Shown: positions 46,503 to 57,283, counted from the first letter of the stretch. The stretch: DNA of 61,196 nucleotides from Hydrogenophaga sp. (GCA_030653975.1 JAURYH010000067.1:1-61196), one strand, 5' to 3'. Notes: generated by a model from the sequence alone, not told the origin. Numbers and translations are program-made.

Positions 46503-47282
46503 TTATTCGACCTTGGCCTTTTCCCGCAGGCTGGCCTGGAACGCCGCCACTTTCTGCTGCTTCATCTGCTGGGCGATCTGGTCCTTGATCTCTTCGAGCT
46601 TGGGCAACTGGGCCTGGCGCACATCGTCCACGCGGATGATGTGCCAGCCGAACTGGCTCTTCACCGGCGCCTGCGTCATCTGGCCTTTGTCGAGCTGGAC
46701 CATGGCCTCGGAAAACTCGGTCACGTAGCTGGACGCGTTGGCCCAGTCGAGGTCACCACCGTTGGCGCCGGAGCCCGGGTCCTTCGACTGCTTCTTGGCG
46801 ATGTCTTCGAATTTGGCGCCGCCCTTGATGGACGCGATGACCGCCTTGGCTTCGTCTTCCTTCTCCACCAGGATATGGCGGGCGCGGTATTCCTTGCCAC
46901 CATTGCTGGCCGCGAACTTGTCGTATTCGGCCTGGACTTCAGCGTCCGTCACCGGGTTCTTCTTTTCATAGTCCGCAAACAGCGCACGGATCAGGATGGT
47001 CTGGCGGGCCAGTTCCATCTGGTCCTTGTATTCGGGCAACGCGGCCACACCGCGTTTTTGTGCTTCCTGCATGAAGATTTCGCGCAGCACGACTTCTTCT
47101 TTCAGCTGGGCTCGCACCTCGTCGGTCACCGGACGACCCGATGCCTCGATCTGCTTGGCCAGCACCTCAACCCGCGCGGTCGGCACGGCTTTGCCGTTGA
47201 CGATGGCCACGTTTTGCGCAGCGGCCCAGGGAGCGGCTGCAAGAAGGACGGCCGCGGTCAGGGCCGACAGGGAAAATTTCAT
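46503..47282 (-). CDS. Periplasmic peptidyl-prolyl isomerase, parvulin type
   Basis: 259 residues; signal peptide ends near AAA|QN. A SurA/PrsA-like N-terminal helical domain precedes the parvulin domain (YRARHILVEKEDEA to SQFGWHIIRVDDV). Folding helper for exported proteins. CGAGGA ribosome site. Confidence 0.92.
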   Translation of the reverse strand: MKFSLSALTAAVLLAAAPWAAAQNVAIVNGKAVPTARVEVLAKQIEASGRPVTDEVRAQLKEEVVLREIFMQEAQKRGVAALPEYKDQMELARQTILIRALFADYEKKNPVTDAEVQAEYDKFAASNGGKEYRARHILVEKEDEAKAVIASIKGGAKFEDIAKKQSKDPGSGANGGDLDWANASSYVTEFSEAMVQLDKGQMTQAPVKSQFGWHIIRVDDVRQAQLPKLEEIKDQIAQQMKQQKVAAFQASLREKAKVE

Positions 47283-47388
47283 GGTGTTCCTCGGGTGAAA
47301 AAAAACGGGGGACCAACGCGCAGGGCGGGGTTTCAGCAAACAGGGTTCAGATCGTTGCCGGGGGGTGCCCGGTCCGTGGGCTGGCTGG

Positions 47389-47673
47389 TCAGGTCCTGAT
47401 TTCAATGGCCAGCGCGTGCAGCCCCGCGTCGGTGAATTTTTGCAGCGCATCATACACAAGGCGGTGTTGCGCCACCCGGCTCTTGCCGGCGAAGGCCGGC
47501 CCGCCGATGCGCACACGGAAGTGCGTGCCGTGGCCCAGGCCGTTGGCGCCCGCATGGCCGGCGTGGGCCGCACTTTCGTCGATCACTTCCAGCACCTCGG
47601 GCGCCAGGGCCTCGCGCAGCGCAGCTTCCAGAGCCGGGGCGGTGGTGATCACAGGGGTGGGTGTTGCGTTCAT
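47389..47673 (-). CDS. BolA family protein
   Basis: 94 residues. [28 protein letters not shown] is the BolA core with conserved His and helix. BolA proteins work with monothiol glutaredoxins in Fe-S and stress control. Starts on the 4-base overlap with yciB. Confidence 0.92.
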   Translation of the reverse strand: MNATPTPVITTAPALEAALREALAPEVLEVIDESAAHAGHAGANGLGHGTHFRVRIGGPAFAGKSRVAQHRLVYDALQKFTDAGLHALAIEIRT

Positions 47674-48227
47674 GGTTTTCGTGCCCGGTCGCCGGGGGTG
47701 TCAACGTCTTTCAGGTAGCGCGCGATGTACAGGCCCTGGCCGACGATGAAGATGATCGGGAACACGTAGCCCCAGAGCTTGAAGTTGACCCAGTCTTCGG
47801 TGGAGTAGTAGGCCGCCACATAGGCGTTGATGCCCGCCATGAAGAGGAAGTAAGCGATCCAGATCACGGTGAGCCGCGCCCACACCGCGGTCGGCAGCGA
47901 CAGCTGGCTACCGAGCAATATCTGCAGGAAGTTCTTCTTCCAGACCCAGAGCGCGGCGCCCAGCACGATCGCCATGCTCGCATACAACACCGTGGGTTTC
48001 CACTTGATGAAGCGTTCGTCGTGCAGCGCCAGGGTGAGGATGCCAAACACGATCACCAGCACCAGTGTGACCTTCTGCAGGGTCTGCAACCGGCGGTCGA
48101 TGGCGTAAATGAGGCCCGTCTGCACCAGCGTGGCGACCATGAGCACCGCGGTGGCGGTGTAGATGTCGTGCAGCTTGTAGGCCGCCACGAAAAGGCCGAT
48201 GGGAAAGAAGTCGATGAGAAAACGCAT
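47670..48227 (-). CDS. yciB: Inner-membrane protein YciB (septation protein A family)
   Basis: 185 residues with five membrane helices. [18 protein letters not shown] and [16 protein letters not shown] are typical. Links to cell-envelope synthesis and division have been shown for E. coli YciB. Overlaps bolA by ATGA. Confidence 0.95.
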   Translation of the reverse strand: MRFLIDFFPIGLFVAAYKLHDIYTATAVLMVATLVQTGLIYAIDRRLQTLQKVTLVLVIVFGILTLALHDERFIKWKPTVLYASMAIVLGAALWVWKKNFLQILLGSQLSLPTAVWARLTVIWIAYFLFMAGINAYVAAYYSTEDWVNFKLWGYVFPIIFIVGQGLYIARYLKDVDTPGDRARKP

Positions 48228-48363
48228 GCCCCGATTATCGGGCTTGCGCTGCGGGCGCTGCGTGACAGGGGGTATCACAATCGGCCCGGGCCAGCGCCGG
48301 AACTTGAAACACGCAACGGGCTCTACCTGGGTCCCTTGGTCACAAACCCACTCGAAACACCCC

Positions 48364-49347
48364 ATGCAAGCCAACGAACAACAGTCCATCCTCACCATCG
48401 CCCTGCTGGCCGCCTTTGCCGACGGCCACAAGGCCGACACCGAGCGCGAAGCCATCCGCCAGCTGGCCGAGACGCTGGGCCACGAGAGCGGTGGCGCCGG
48501 GCTGGCTCAGCTCTACCAGGATGTGCTGCTGAAGCGCGTGTCGCTGGCCGACGCCGTGGCCGGCCTGACGGACGCCGGCCAGCGCCAGTTGGCCTATGAA
48601 ATGGCGGTGTGTGTCTGTGATGCGGACGGGCGCCAGAGTCCCGCGGAGACCACTTTCCTGACCGACCTGAAAGCCCGTCTGCAACTCGACGCGGCCGAGA
48701 CCTCGGCATTCGAGCGCGAGGAAGCGGCTGTGCTCGACGCGGCCGACCAGGCCGCACCGATGACCGTGCCAGCCGTTGTGGCCAACTCGGCGGCGCAAGC
48801 TGTGCCGCAGGCTGCGCCACTGAACACCGCTCTCGACGCCCAGCTCGACAAGACCATCCTGAACGCGGCCATGCTCAACGGTGCGTTGGAGTTGCTGCCG
48901 CAATCCTGGGCCTCGATGGCCATCATCCCGCTGCAGGTGCGCATGGTCTACAACATCGGCAAGGCCCACGGCGTGGAGCTGGACCAGGGCCACATCCGCG
49001 AGTTCATCGCAGCGGCGGGCGTGGGTGCGACCTCGCAGTACCTTGAGCAGTTCGGTCGCAAGCTGCTCGGGGGCCTGCTGGGCAAGGTGGCCGGCCGTGC
49101 CGTGGGCGGCCTGGGACGCGCCGCCACCGGCGTGGCGTTTTCGTTTGCCACCACCTACGCCCTGGGTCAGGTGGCCAAGCGTTATTACGCGGGTGGCCGG
49201 GTGATGAGCACGGCGCTGCTGCAGGAGACTTTCCAGAACCTGCTCACGCCGGCCAAACAGCTGCAGGCGCAGTACCTGCCGCAGATCCAGGCACAGGCCC
49301 AGTCGCTGGACATGGGCAAGGTGCTGGCGATGGTGCGTGGCGGCTGA
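48364..49347 (+). CDS. TerB-like/DUF697 membrane-associated protein
   Basis: 327 residues. The N-terminal half is TerB-like helical ([28 protein letters not shown]). The C-terminal half resembles the DUF697/YcjF hydrophobic region with [16 protein letters not shown] and a Gly-rich segment [20 protein letters not shown]. Role unknown; possibly a stress-related membrane protein. Confidence 0.75.
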   Translation: MQANEQQSILTIALLAAFADGHKADTEREAIRQLAETLGHESGGAGLAQLYQDVLLKRVSLADAVAGLTDAGQRQLAYEMAVCVCDADGRQSPAETTFLTDLKARLQLDAAETSAFEREEAAVLDAADQAAPMTVPAVVANSAAQAVPQAAPLNTALDAQLDKTILNAAMLNGALELLPQSWASMAIIPLQVRMVYNIGKAHGVELDQGHIREFIAAAGVGATSQYLEQFGRKLLGGLLGKVAGRAVGGLGRAATGVAFSFATTYALGQVAKRYYAGGRVMSTALLQETFQNLLTPAKQLQAQYLPQIQAQAQSLDMGKVLAMVRGG

Positions 49348-49509
49348 AATCAACGGCGGATTTTGTTACAAGCGCGGACGCTCCGTGTTCCTGATGCCTG
49401 GCGGTTTTGCCCCAGAATCGCCATGGGGTTTCTGTTCGCTTCCGCACGGTGGCCGAGCCACCCCCTTGTTATTGTTCGACGCACCCCATTTCATTTCAGG
49501 ACACATCCT

Positions 49510-50007
49510 ATGACGACGCACATCCGACGTGGTTTCAAACTGATCGGGCTGAGCCTGGCCATCGCCGCACTCACCGCCTGTGGCGGCAACGACGATCCCT
49601 TGCCGGGTGACACCTCGGGCGATCTGGTGGCCAAGTACATCGGCTCCTGGGAAAGCGGGTGTTATGAAGACAGTGGCGCTTCGGCCCATCTGCGCGCCGA
49701 CTTCACCAAGGCGTCGGCCACCGGCTTCACCGGCGAGGTGGTCGCCTACGCCTACATCGGCACCTCGTGTTCCGGCCCGAGCGTCAAGAACAAGAAGGTG
49801 TTCACCAACATGGTCATGTCGCACGACGGCACCAAGGTGGTCGGCGGCGTGACCGCCGACAAGTTCGCCGGCACGGCCGACCAGGGTTCGGCCAAAGTGC
49901 TGCTGACCGTGAGCGGCAACATCCTTCGGATCGGCGACCCCGACGCCAGCAAGGACGCTCAGGGCTACCCCAACGCGTTCTACGACAAGTCCATGTCGCG
50001 CATCTGA
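49510..50007 (+). CDS. Hypothetical lipoprotein
   Basis: 165 residues with a lipobox (LTAC) after a hydrophobic signal. Two further cysteines (GCYEDS, GTSCSG) could form a disulfide. No known domain was recognised. Conserved function cannot be assigned. Confidence 0.8.
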   Translation: MTTHIRRGFKLIGLSLAIAALTACGGNDDPLPGDTSGDLVAKYIGSWESGCYEDSGASAHLRADFTKASATGFTGEVVAYAYIGTSCSGPSVKNKKVFTNMVMSHDGTKVVGGVTADKFAGTADQGSAKVLLTVSGNILRIGDPDASKDAQGYPNAFYDKSMSRI

Positions 50008-50031
50008 TCGGCTGCAGACTGAAGAATGTCT

Positions 50032-50069
50032 GAGCCCGGTGGCTATCCGGAAGGGAAGCCGCCGGGCTC
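50032..50069. terminator. Bidirectional stem-loop between lipoprotein and cysteine-synthase genes
   Basis: A 13-base stem with one G-T wobble (50032-50044 with 50057-50069) and a 12-base loop, between convergent genes. No T-run, so termination strength is uncertain. Confidence 0.65.
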
Positions 50070-50081
50070 TTCACATGGGCG

Positions 50082-51002
50082 TCAGGCGGGCAAAAAACCC
50101 TCCACCGAAAGGTAGCGCTCGCCGGTGTCGTAGTTGAAGCCCAGCACCACGGCGTTGGCCGGCAAGTCCGGCAGTTTCTGCGCGATGGCGGCCAGCGTGG
50201 CACCCGACGAAATGCCGACCAGCATGCCTTCTTCGCGGGCGCAACGGCGCGCCATCTCGCGGGCCGGTTCGGCGTCCACCTGGATCACACCGTCCAGCAG
50301 CGTGGTGTCGAGGTTGTTCGGAATGAAACCCGCGCCGATGCCCTGGATCGGGTGGGGCGCCGGACTGCCACCCGAGATGACCGGCGAGGCCACCGGTTCC
50401 ACCGCGTACACCTTGAGCCCGGGCCATTTCGCTTTCAGCACCTGCGCGCAGCCGGTGATGTGGCCGCCGGTGCCCACACCGGTGATCAGCACGTCCACAC
50501 CCTCGGGGAAGTCGGCGGCGATTTCCGCGGCCGTGGATTTGGCGTGGATCGCGACGTTGGCCGGGTTGTTGAACTGCTGCGGCATCCAGGCGCCGGGCGT
50601 GCTGGCGACGATCTCTTCGGCCCGGGCGATGGCGCCTTTCATGCCTTTTTCACGCGGGGTCAGGTCGAAGCTTGCACCGTAGGCCAGCATCAGGCGTCGC
50701 CGCTCGACGGACATGCTGTCGGGCATGACCAGCACCAGCTTGTAGCCCTTGACGGCCGCCACCATGGCCAGGCCGATGCCGGTGTTGCCCGAGGTGGGCT
50801 CGACGATGGTGCCGCCGGGCTGCAGGGCGCCCGACTGCTCGGCGTCTTCCACCATCGCCAGCGCAATGCGGTCCTTGATGGAGCCACCCGGGTTGCCGCG
50901 CTCGGACTTGATCCACACCTGCTGCGAGGCGCCGGCAAACAGCCGCTGGATGCGCACGTGCGGCGTGTTGCCGATGGTGTCGAGGATGTTCTGGGCCTTC
51001 AT
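50082..51002 (-). CDS. Cysteine synthase (O-acetylserine sulfhydrylase)
   Basis: 306 residues. PLP Lys43 in GGSIKDR, PTSGNTG (69-75) and GTGGHITG are all present. Makes cysteine from O-acetylserine and sulfide. Type A (CysK) and type B (CysM) cannot be separated reliably by eye, so no symbol is given. Confidence 0.93.
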   Translation of the reverse strand: MKAQNILDTIGNTPHVRIQRLFAGASQQVWIKSERGNPGGSIKDRIALAMVEDAEQSGALQPGGTIVEPTSGNTGIGLAMVAAVKGYKLVLVMPDSMSVERRRLMLAYGASFDLTPREKGMKGAIARAEEIVASTPGAWMPQQFNNPANVAIHAKSTAAEIAADFPEGVDVLITGVGTGGHITGCAQVLKAKWPGLKVYAVEPVASPVISGGSPAPHPIQGIGAGFIPNNLDTTLLDGVIQVDAEPAREMARRCAREEGMLVGISSGATLAAIAQKLPDLPANAVVLGFNYDTGERYLSVEGFLPA

Positions 51003-51089
51003 GCGGTGCTCCTGAGGTGTGTCGAAGGGCGCCAGTATCCCCTGTCTGCGAACACCTTGCAGGCCGCGACCCGGCCAGGTCCGAGCACC

Positions 51090-52226
51090 TCACATGGCTG
51101 CTTCCAGCATCTGCCGGTATTCCTCCGCGCTGGCGATGCGCGGATTGGTCTTGTGGCAATGGTCGGCCAGTGCACCTTCGATCACCTTGTGAAACAGGTC
51201 GGGCGTGACACCCATCGCGGCCAGGCCGCTGGGCAGGCCGAGGCGGGCGTTCATGTCCTTGATCGCTTCGCCGATGTCGCTGCCACTGTCCAGGCCCATG
51301 GCGTGTGCCATGCGCTGCAGGCGGTTTTCTTTCCGGATGGACTCGGCCCCGGCGTTGAACGCGATCACCGCGGGCAGGAACATGGCGTTGAGCGTGCCGT
51401 GGTGCAGGCGCGGGTTGACGCCACCCAGGCTGTGGCTGAGCGAATGCACGCAGCCCAGGCCTTTCTGGAACGCCATCGCGCCCTGCATGCTGGCGCTCAT
51501 CATGTTCAGCCGTGCCTCGCGGTCGCTGCCGTCGTGGGTGGCGCGCTCGATGTGCGCCCAGCCGCGCATCAGGCCATCGAGGGCGATGCCGTCCGCCGGC
51601 GGGTTGAAGGCCGGGGCCATGAAGGTTTCCATGCAGTGGGCGATGGCGTCCATGCCGGTGGCGGCGGTCAACATGGGCGGCAGGCCCAGCGTGAGGCCCG
51701 GGTCGAGCAGGGCGGTCTTGGGCACCAGGTGCCAGCTGTGGAAACCGAGCTTGCGGCCGTCGTCCACGATCACGATGGCACCGCGCGCCACTTCGCTGCC
51801 GGTCCCGGCGGTGGTGGGCACGGCGATCAGCGGCGGCACGCGGTCCGTGATCTTCGGCGAGCCGCCTTCGATGGTGGCGTAGGTCTTGAGCGGGCCTTCG
51901 TGCACCGCGGCGATGGCCACGCCCTTGGCGCAATCGATCGAGCTGCCACCACCGAGCGCGATCAGGCCGTCGCAGCCCTCGGCTTTGTAGACCGCCACGG
52001 CCGCGCGAACGGCGGCTTCGGTCGGGTTCGACGGCGTCTGGTCGAACACGGCGGGCTTCAGGCCGGGCAGGGCGGCGAGCGCCTTGTCCAGCAGACCCGC
52101 GGCCTTCACACCCGCGTCGGTCACGATCAGCGGACGTTGGATGCCCACGCGCTCGCATTCAGCCTGCAATTGCGCGAGTGCGCCAAAGTCGATCAGGATG
52201 TTGGTCACATAGAGGATCTGGGCCAT
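51090..52226 (-). CDS. Iron-containing alcohol dehydrogenase
   Basis: 378 residues. NAD motif GGGSSIDCAKG, PTTAGTGSE, and metal ligands in DAIAHCMETF and GCVHSLSHSLGG, then HHGTLNA. Family type III dehydrogenase; substrate unknown. The start ATG is 10-15 bases after the GGGGGAG end of repeat copy E, which may serve as the ribosome site. Confidence 0.92.
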   Translation of the reverse strand: MAQILYVTNILIDFGALAQLQAECERVGIQRPLIVTDAGVKAAGLLDKALAALPGLKPAVFDQTPSNPTEAAVRAAVAVYKAEGCDGLIALGGGSSIDCAKGVAIAAVHEGPLKTYATIEGGSPKITDRVPPLIAVPTTAGTGSEVARGAIVIVDDGRKLGFHSWHLVPKTALLDPGLTLGLPPMLTAATGMDAIAHCMETFMAPAFNPPADGIALDGLMRGWAHIERATHDGSDREARLNMMSASMQGAMAFQKGLGCVHSLSHSLGGVNPRLHHGTLNAMFLPAVIAFNAGAESIRKENRLQRMAHAMGLDSGSDIGEAIKDMNARLGLPSGLAAMGVTPDLFHKVIEGALADHCHKTNPRIASAEEYRQMLEAAM

Positions 52227-52236
52227 GAGGTTCCGC

Positions 52237-52306
52237 TCTCCCCCTGCGCCGCTTCGCGTCTTCCCCCAGAGGGGGACCACACCAGTGGCCCGGCAAAGCC
52301 GGTTCC
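52237..52306 (-). repeat. Intergenic repeat family, copy E
   Basis: Minus orientation: GGAACCGGCTTTGCCGGGCC, CCCCCTCTGGGGG hairpin, GACGCGAAGCGGCGCAGGGGGAG end. It lies directly upstream of the alcohol dehydrogenase start. Confidence 0.8.
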
Positions 52307-52467
52307 ACGGTGCGCGCTGGGTGGCGACTGGTTGTTCGAGGGTGTAGGTGTTGCCCAGCGCAGCACTGCGGCGAATATACGGCCGCACGCGCTGGAGGCC
52401 AATGCCACCGGGGTGACCGCCGGTCGCAGAAAAGACAGCCACAATCCGGCGCAAAGCGTTTCCAACC

Positions 52468-53448
52468 ATGTCGCACCACCCCAACCCCCGGTCCCTGCTC
52501 ACCGCCACCATGCGCGGCGTGCTCGACCGCATCGCCCGCGCCGGCCACCCGCCCATGCACGCCCTCTCACCCGCCCAGGCCAAACAGGCCTACGCCGCGG
52601 GCGCTGGCGTGCTCGACATCCCGCCGCACAAGCTGGCGCACGTTGAAGATCTGAAGATCCCCGCGCGCGATGGTTTCGAGCTGCCCGCCCGGCTGTTCGC
52701 GCCCGCTTCGGCGCACCCGCTGCCGGTGCTGCTGTACCTGCACGGCGGCGGCTTCACCGTCGGCAGCGTGGCGACACACGAGCCGCTGTGCCGCCACCTG
52801 GCCCACCTCGCGCACTGCGCCGTGGTCTCGGTGGACTACCGGCTCGCACCGGAGTGGCCATTCCCCACCGCCGTGCACGATGCCTGGGACAGCCTGGCCT
52901 GGCTGCGCGACAACGCCGCAGCGCTGCGCCTGGACGGCAGCCGGATCGCGGTGGGCGGCGACAGCGCGGGTGGCACGCTCGCCGCCGTCACCGCCATCAG
53001 CGCGCGCGACGCCGGCTGGCCGCTGGCGCTGCAGCTGCTGTTCTACCCCGGCACCGCGGGCCACCAGAACACCGCCAGCCACAAGACCTTCGCCAAAGGT
53101 TTTTTGCTCGAAGAGGCCCACGTCACCTATTTCTTCAACCACTACCTGCGCAGCGCGGCCGATCGGGACGATTGGCGCTTCGCCCCGCTGGACGGCGTGG
53201 ACGCATCCGGCCAGGTGCGCGACCTCGACGGCGTGGCGCCGGTCTGGATCGGCCTGGCCGAATGCGACCCGCTGACGGACGAAGGCGTGCAGTATGCGGA
53301 CCGCCTGCGCATGGCGGGCGTGCCGGTCGATCTGGAGATCTACGCCGGTGTGGTGCATGGTTTCATCCAGTTTGGCCGCGCCATCCCGCAGGCGTTGACG
53401 GCGCACAACGATGCCGCCCGTGCACTGCGCCACGCCTTCGGCACCTGA
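52468..53448 (+). CDS. Alpha/beta hydrolase, hormone-sensitive-lipase family
   Basis: 326 residues. HGGGF oxyanion motif, GDSAGG nucleophile, Asp in AECDPLTDEG and His in GVVHGF. Short-chain carboxylesterase-type. Followed by a thioesterase-GNAT gene 25 bases on, so co-transcribed. Confidence 0.93.
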   Translation: MSHHPNPRSLLTATMRGVLDRIARAGHPPMHALSPAQAKQAYAAGAGVLDIPPHKLAHVEDLKIPARDGFELPARLFAPASAHPLPVLLYLHGGGFTVGSVATHEPLCRHLAHLAHCAVVSVDYRLAPEWPFPTAVHDAWDSLAWLRDNAAALRLDGSRIAVGGDSAGGTLAAVTAISARDAGWPLALQLLFYPGTAGHQNTASHKTFAKGFLLEEAHVTYFFNHYLRSAADRDDWRFAPLDGVDASGQVRDLDGVAPVWIGLAECDPLTDEGVQYADRLRMAGVPVDLEIYAGVVHGFIQFGRAIPQALTAHNDAARALRHAFGT

Positions 53449-53473
53449 TACCCACCACACGGAGACCACCCAC

Positions 53474-54343
53474 ATGCCCCAGATGAAACGCGCCGACTTC
53501 CGCTTCTTCCACCGCCTGCGCGTGCGCTGGGCCGAGGTGGACATGCAGAAAATCGTGTTCAACGCGCACTACCTGATGTATTTCGACACCGCCATCGCCG
53601 ACTACTGGCGCGCACTGGCGCTGCCTTACGAAGCGTCCATGCACCAGCTCGACGGTGACCTCTATGTGGTCAAGGCCACGGTGGAGTTCCACGCCTCGGC
53701 GCGGGTGGACGACCAGATCGAGGTGGCGATGAAATGCAGCCGCATCGGCACTTCTTCCATGACCTTCACCGGCGCCATCTTCCGCGGTGAAGAACACCTG
53801 ATCTCGTGCGAACTTGTCTACGTGTTCGCCGACCCGGTCACGCAAACCTCGCGCCCTGTGCCACCCGCGTTGCGCGACATCGTGCTCGGCTACGAGGCGG
53901 GCGAGGCCATGGTGACGATGAAGGTCGGTGGCTGGAGCGAGCTTGGCGACGACGCGCGGCGCATCCGCACCGCGGTGTTCGTGGAGGAGCAGCGCATTCC
54001 CAAGGACCTGGAAAGCGACGCGGCCGACCTGACAGCGGTGCACGCTGTGGCCTACAACCGCCTGGGCCAGCCCGTGGCGACCGGGCGCTTCGTGCCACAC
54101 GAGCCCGGTGTGGTGAAGGTCGGACGCCTGGCGGTGCACCGCGTGCTGCGCGGCGGCCATCTCGGGCGCCAGGTGTTGATGGCGCTGATGGACGCGGCCC
54201 GCGACGGCGGGGAACGCGAAGTGATGCTGCATGCGCAGCGCAGCGCCGTGGGCTTTTACGAGCGGCTGGGCTACCAGGCCCGGGGTGCGTCGTTCGAAGA
54301 GGCGGGTATTGAACACCAGGAGATGTTCAAACCACTGGGCTGA
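53474..54343 (+). CDS. YbgC/FadM thioesterase fused to GNAT acetyltransferase
   Basis: 289 residues from MPQMKRADF, with CGGAGA upstream. Residues about 1-140 are a hotdog thioesterase (VRWAEVDMQKIVFNAHYL, catalytic Asp region). Residues about 150-289 are a GNAT domain with RGGHLGRQVL as acyl-CoA binding motif and GFYERLGY. One protein could thus hydrolyse an acyl-CoA and acetylate an amine. Substrates unknown. Confidence 0.88.
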   Translation: MPQMKRADFRFFHRLRVRWAEVDMQKIVFNAHYLMYFDTAIADYWRALALPYEASMHQLDGDLYVVKATVEFHASARVDDQIEVAMKCSRIGTSSMTFTGAIFRGEEHLISCELVYVFADPVTQTSRPVPPALRDIVLGYEAGEAMVTMKVGGWSELGDDARRIRTAVFVEEQRIPKDLESDAADLTAVHAVAYNRLGQPVATGRFVPHEPGVVKVGRLAVHRVLRGGHLGRQVLMALMDAARDGGEREVMLHAQRSAVGFYERLGYQARGASFEEAGIEHQEMFKPLG

Positions 54344-54344
54344 C

Positions 54345-55199
54345 TCACCAATAAAGGGTTTCGCTGCGCCGGTTGTGGGGGGTCCAGGCATGCCCGCGGC
54401 CGGCCGCGGGTGCGTGGGTCCACTCGTCCACCGCCACCCGCCAGGCCGCTGGCGCCGCGCTGGTGTCGAACCTCTGCACGCTCAGGACCATGCTGCTGCG
54501 GGTGCCATAGCCGCGCTCGGGCATGCTCACAAAGGGGCTGGACAGGCCGTGTTCCATCTCCAGCGGCACACCGGTTTGCGGCAATTCGTGTGCGGGCACG
54601 CGCCGGGCATCGGCCAGCGCTGCGGTTAGGCTGGCGATCGGCAAGGGTGAAGAAACGGGCTGCGCCAGACAACCACCGAGGGCCTGTTTCAACCGTTCGC
54701 TCTTGGGCCAGGGGGTATCGAGCGCTGCATTGGACAGGCCGTAGACACCCGCCTCCAGGCGGCGGCTGTGCAGGCCGGTGGGGCGTTCGTCGTGCGGACG
54801 TTCTGGGTCGCGGTTGCCGGCCCAGGCCCAGAATTTGTTGTGGAAATCGCCGACCACCAGATTGAAGCCGCCGTACGCGGCCGGATCGAGGTCGTCCAGC
54901 AGCGCCTCCCAGCCCTGCCCGCCGTCCAGCCAGCGGGTGGCCAGTTCGCCCCGGCTGCGTGTGCCCGGCCCGGCCTGGGCGCTGCGCACGTTGGTGATCA
55001 TGGCCACGCGGCCGGTGTCGCTGACACCGAGCCAGGTGCCGCCGTCCCGCAGGTCGCGCCCGGCCACGACTCCCGTGCCGTCGGGCAGGGTCCAGCGGTG
55101 CAGGGCTTCGGTCGGGCGGTCCAGGAATTCGTCGCGGTTGGCCGCGATCAGCAGCGGACAAACCGGGCTGGCATCGATGGCAAAGGCGATCAGGCACAT
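54345..55199 (-). CDS. NRDE family protein (TANGO2-like)
   Basis: 284 residues. The diagnostic MCLIAFAID and AANRDEF (NRDE) motifs are at the N-terminus; the Cys2 could be an Ntn-type nucleophile. Bacterial function unknown; the eukaryotic relative is TANGO2. Converges with the fusion gene, 1 base apart. Confidence 0.9.
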   Translation of the reverse strand: MCLIAFAIDASPVCPLLIAANRDEFLDRPTEALHRWTLPDGTGVVAGRDLRDGGTWLGVSDTGRVAMITNVRSAQAGPGTRSRGELATRWLDGGQGWEALLDDLDPAAYGGFNLVVGDFHNKFWAWAGNRDPERPHDERPTGLHSRRLEAGVYGLSNAALDTPWPKSERLKQALGGCLAQPVSSPLPIASLTAALADARRVPAHELPQTGVPLEMEHGLSSPFVSMPERGYGTRSSMVLSVQRFDTSAAPAAWRVAVDEWTHAPAAGRGHAWTPHNRRSETLYW

Positions 55200-55230
55200 G
55201 GGTGTCGGCGCCAGATGAGCGCTGGACGGC

Positions 55231-56166
55231 TCACACGTCTTCGAGCAGCGGGTAGGGCAGAGGCAGCAGTTGCAGGGCGGGACCGCTGGCGCTGCCGGCG
55301 TGCAGGCTGCCGCTGGTGGCCGCGCTGGTCTGCATGGACACGGTGGCGCTCCAGCCGCCCGCGGGGTTGGCCGCGGCGGCGGCCACGGTGCCGCAGGGCT
55401 GTTCGGCGTCGCTGCTGTGGAACACGTCCTGCCCCACGGTCAAGGGTTCATCGGCCTGCACCAGAAACGCGCGGCGCTTGAGCGTGCCGCGGAACTGGCT
55501 GCGCGCCACCACTTCCTGGCCGGGGTAACAACCTTTCTTGAAGTTCACGCCGCCCACCGATTCGTAGTTCAGCATCTGCGGCACAAAGGCTTCCACGATC
55601 GGCTGGGTGAGGGTGACGACGCCGGCCATCACATCCAGCCAGGCCCAGTGGGCTTCGGGCAGGGCATCGCCCGCGGGTGGCGGGTGACCGGCCGGTGCCG
55701 CCCACAGCGCGCGGGACAGGCCTTGCGACGGGTACAGCGCGATGGTCTGGGCGGCGCCGGGTTCACCGGACTTGCTCCAGGGTTGGGCGCCTGCGGGCGC
55801 GGCGGTTCCGCTGAGACCCCAGACCTGAAACTCCGCGCTCGCGTCGCTCAACCGGGCCTTCGCCCGCAGCACGAACATGGACAGGCGCTTGAGCGCGGCC
55901 GGCAGCAGATCGCGACTGCAAACCAGCAGCACGTCGTCGTGCGCGAGCTTGAAGCCCACAAAACTCGCCAGCATGCGGCCCTTGGCCGAACAGAACGCCG
56001 CCAGCCGCGCTTCGGACAGGCCGAGCAGCGAAAAATCCTGCGTCAGCTGGCCATGCAGGAACTTCGCCGCGTCTTCGCCCTGCACGCGGATGACCCCCAG
56101 TTGGGGCAACGGGGTCGCGCCTTGGAGCGCGGGCGGGGAAACGCTGGGCGGGGAGGGCGGGTTCAT
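55231..56166 (-). CDS. ygfZ: Folate-binding protein YgfZ
   Basis: 311 residues from MNPPSPPSV at 56166. The signature is KKGCYPGQEVVAR, near the C-terminal third. The protein uses tetrahydrofolate in repair or assembly of Fe-S clusters. Divergent from mltG. Confidence 0.93.
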   Translation of the reverse strand: MNPPSPPSVSPPALQGATPLPQLGVIRVQGEDAAKFLHGQLTQDFSLLGLSEARLAAFCSAKGRMLASFVGFKLAHDDVLLVCSRDLLPAALKRLSMFVLRAKARLSDASAEFQVWGLSGTAAPAGAQPWSKSGEPGAAQTIALYPSQGLSRALWAAPAGHPPPAGDALPEAHWAWLDVMAGVVTLTQPIVEAFVPQMLNYESVGGVNFKKGCYPGQEVVARSQFRGTLKRRAFLVQADEPLTVGQDVFHSSDAEQPCGTVAAAAANPAGGWSATVSMQTSAATSGSLHAGSASGPALQLLPLPYPLLEDV

Positions 56167-56275
56167 GGAGTTTCGGATGGGTGGCGTGGCGGGTGGGGGT
56201 GACAGCGGTCGATTATCATCTTTGGCCCGGTTCCCTGCCGGCAACGCCACCCATCTCCTCGCACCATTCCGATTC

Positions 56276-57283
56276 GTGAAACGCCTCCTGTTCCTGCTGT
56301 TCTGGCTGCCGCTGATCGCGCTGGGACTGGTTGTGGGCGCCGGCTGGTGGTGGCTGCACCAGCCGCTGGTCTTGCCGGCCGATGCCAGCGCACAGGCGCC
56401 GGTGGAGTTGAACATTCCGCCGGGCAGCACCGCGCGGGACGTGGCGCGGGCCGTCAGCAGCGCCGGGGTCGCCGTGCCGCCGAGCCTGCTCTACGCCTGG
56501 TTTCGTGCTTCCGGACAGGGCCGTTCGATCAAGGCGGGGGTCTACGAAATCAAACCCGGCGCCACGCCGAGCAGTCTGCTGGGCCAGCTGGTGCGCGGCG
56601 AGCAGGCGCTGCGCAGCCTGACCCTGCTGGAGGGCTGGAATGTGCGCGAAGTGCTGGCGGCAGTGCGCGCTTCTCCAGATTTGAACCAGGATCTCGAAGG
56701 CCTGGACCCGGCCGAGATCATGGCCCGCATCGGCTACGCCGGGAGGCATCCCGAAGGCCGTTTTTTCCCCGACACCTACCGCATGGTCAAACACGCCACC
56801 GCGTCCAGCGTGTTGCGCCAGGCGGCCCAGGCCATGGATCAGCGCCTGGCCCAGGCCTGGGCCCAGCGCGCGCCCAGTTCGCCGCTGCGCACACCCGAAG
56901 AAGCGCTGATCCTCGCCAGCATTGTCGAAAAGGAAACCGGCACAGAAAGTGACCGGGGCTTGGTTGCCGGCGTGTTCAGCAACCGCCTGCGCATCGGCAT
57001 GCGCCTGCAGACCGATCCCACGGTGATCTATGGCCTGGGCGAACGCTTCGATGGCAACCTGCGCCGGGTGGATCTTGAGACCGACAACCCCTACAACACC
57101 TACACCCGCGCCGGCCTGCCGCCCACACCGATCGCGATACCCGGCTGGAACTCGTTGCTCGCGGCGGTACAACCGGCGGCCACGCCCGCGATGTATTTCG
57201 TGGCGCGCGGTGACGGCAGCAGCCAGTTCAGCAGCACGCTGGACGAACACAATGCGGCGGTGCGTCGCTACCAGATCAAATGA
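56276..57283 (+). CDS. mltG: Endolytic murein transglycosylase MltG
   Basis: 335 residues with a GTG start at 56276 ([10 protein letters not shown]), giving one N-terminal membrane anchor; upstream in-frame ATGs would overlap ygfZ. The YceG domain has catalytic Glu in SIVEKETG and [11 protein letters not shown]. It cuts nascent glycan strands. The last bases overlap tmk. Confidence 0.94.
   Translation: MKRLLFLLFWLPLIALGLVVGAGWWWLHQPLVLPADASAQAPVELNIPPGSTARDVARAVSSAGVAVPPSLLYAWFRASGQGRSIKAGVYEIKPGATPSSLLGQLVRGEQALRSLTLLEGWNVREVLAAVRASPDLNQDLEGLDPAEIMARIGYAGRHPEGRFFPDTYRMVKHATASSVLRQAAQAMDQRLAQAWAQRAPSSPLRTPEEALILASIVEKETGTESDRGLVAGVFSNRLRIGMRLQTDPTVIYGLGERFDGNLRRVDLETDNPYNTYTRAGLPPTPIAIPGWNSLLAAVQPAATPAMYFVARGDGSSQFSSTLDEHNAAVRRYQIK

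Noticed and set aside
50352..52646. 764-codon plus-strand frame over cysteine synthase and alcohol dehydrogenase
   Set aside because: Antisense shadow; both minus-strand genes are intact.
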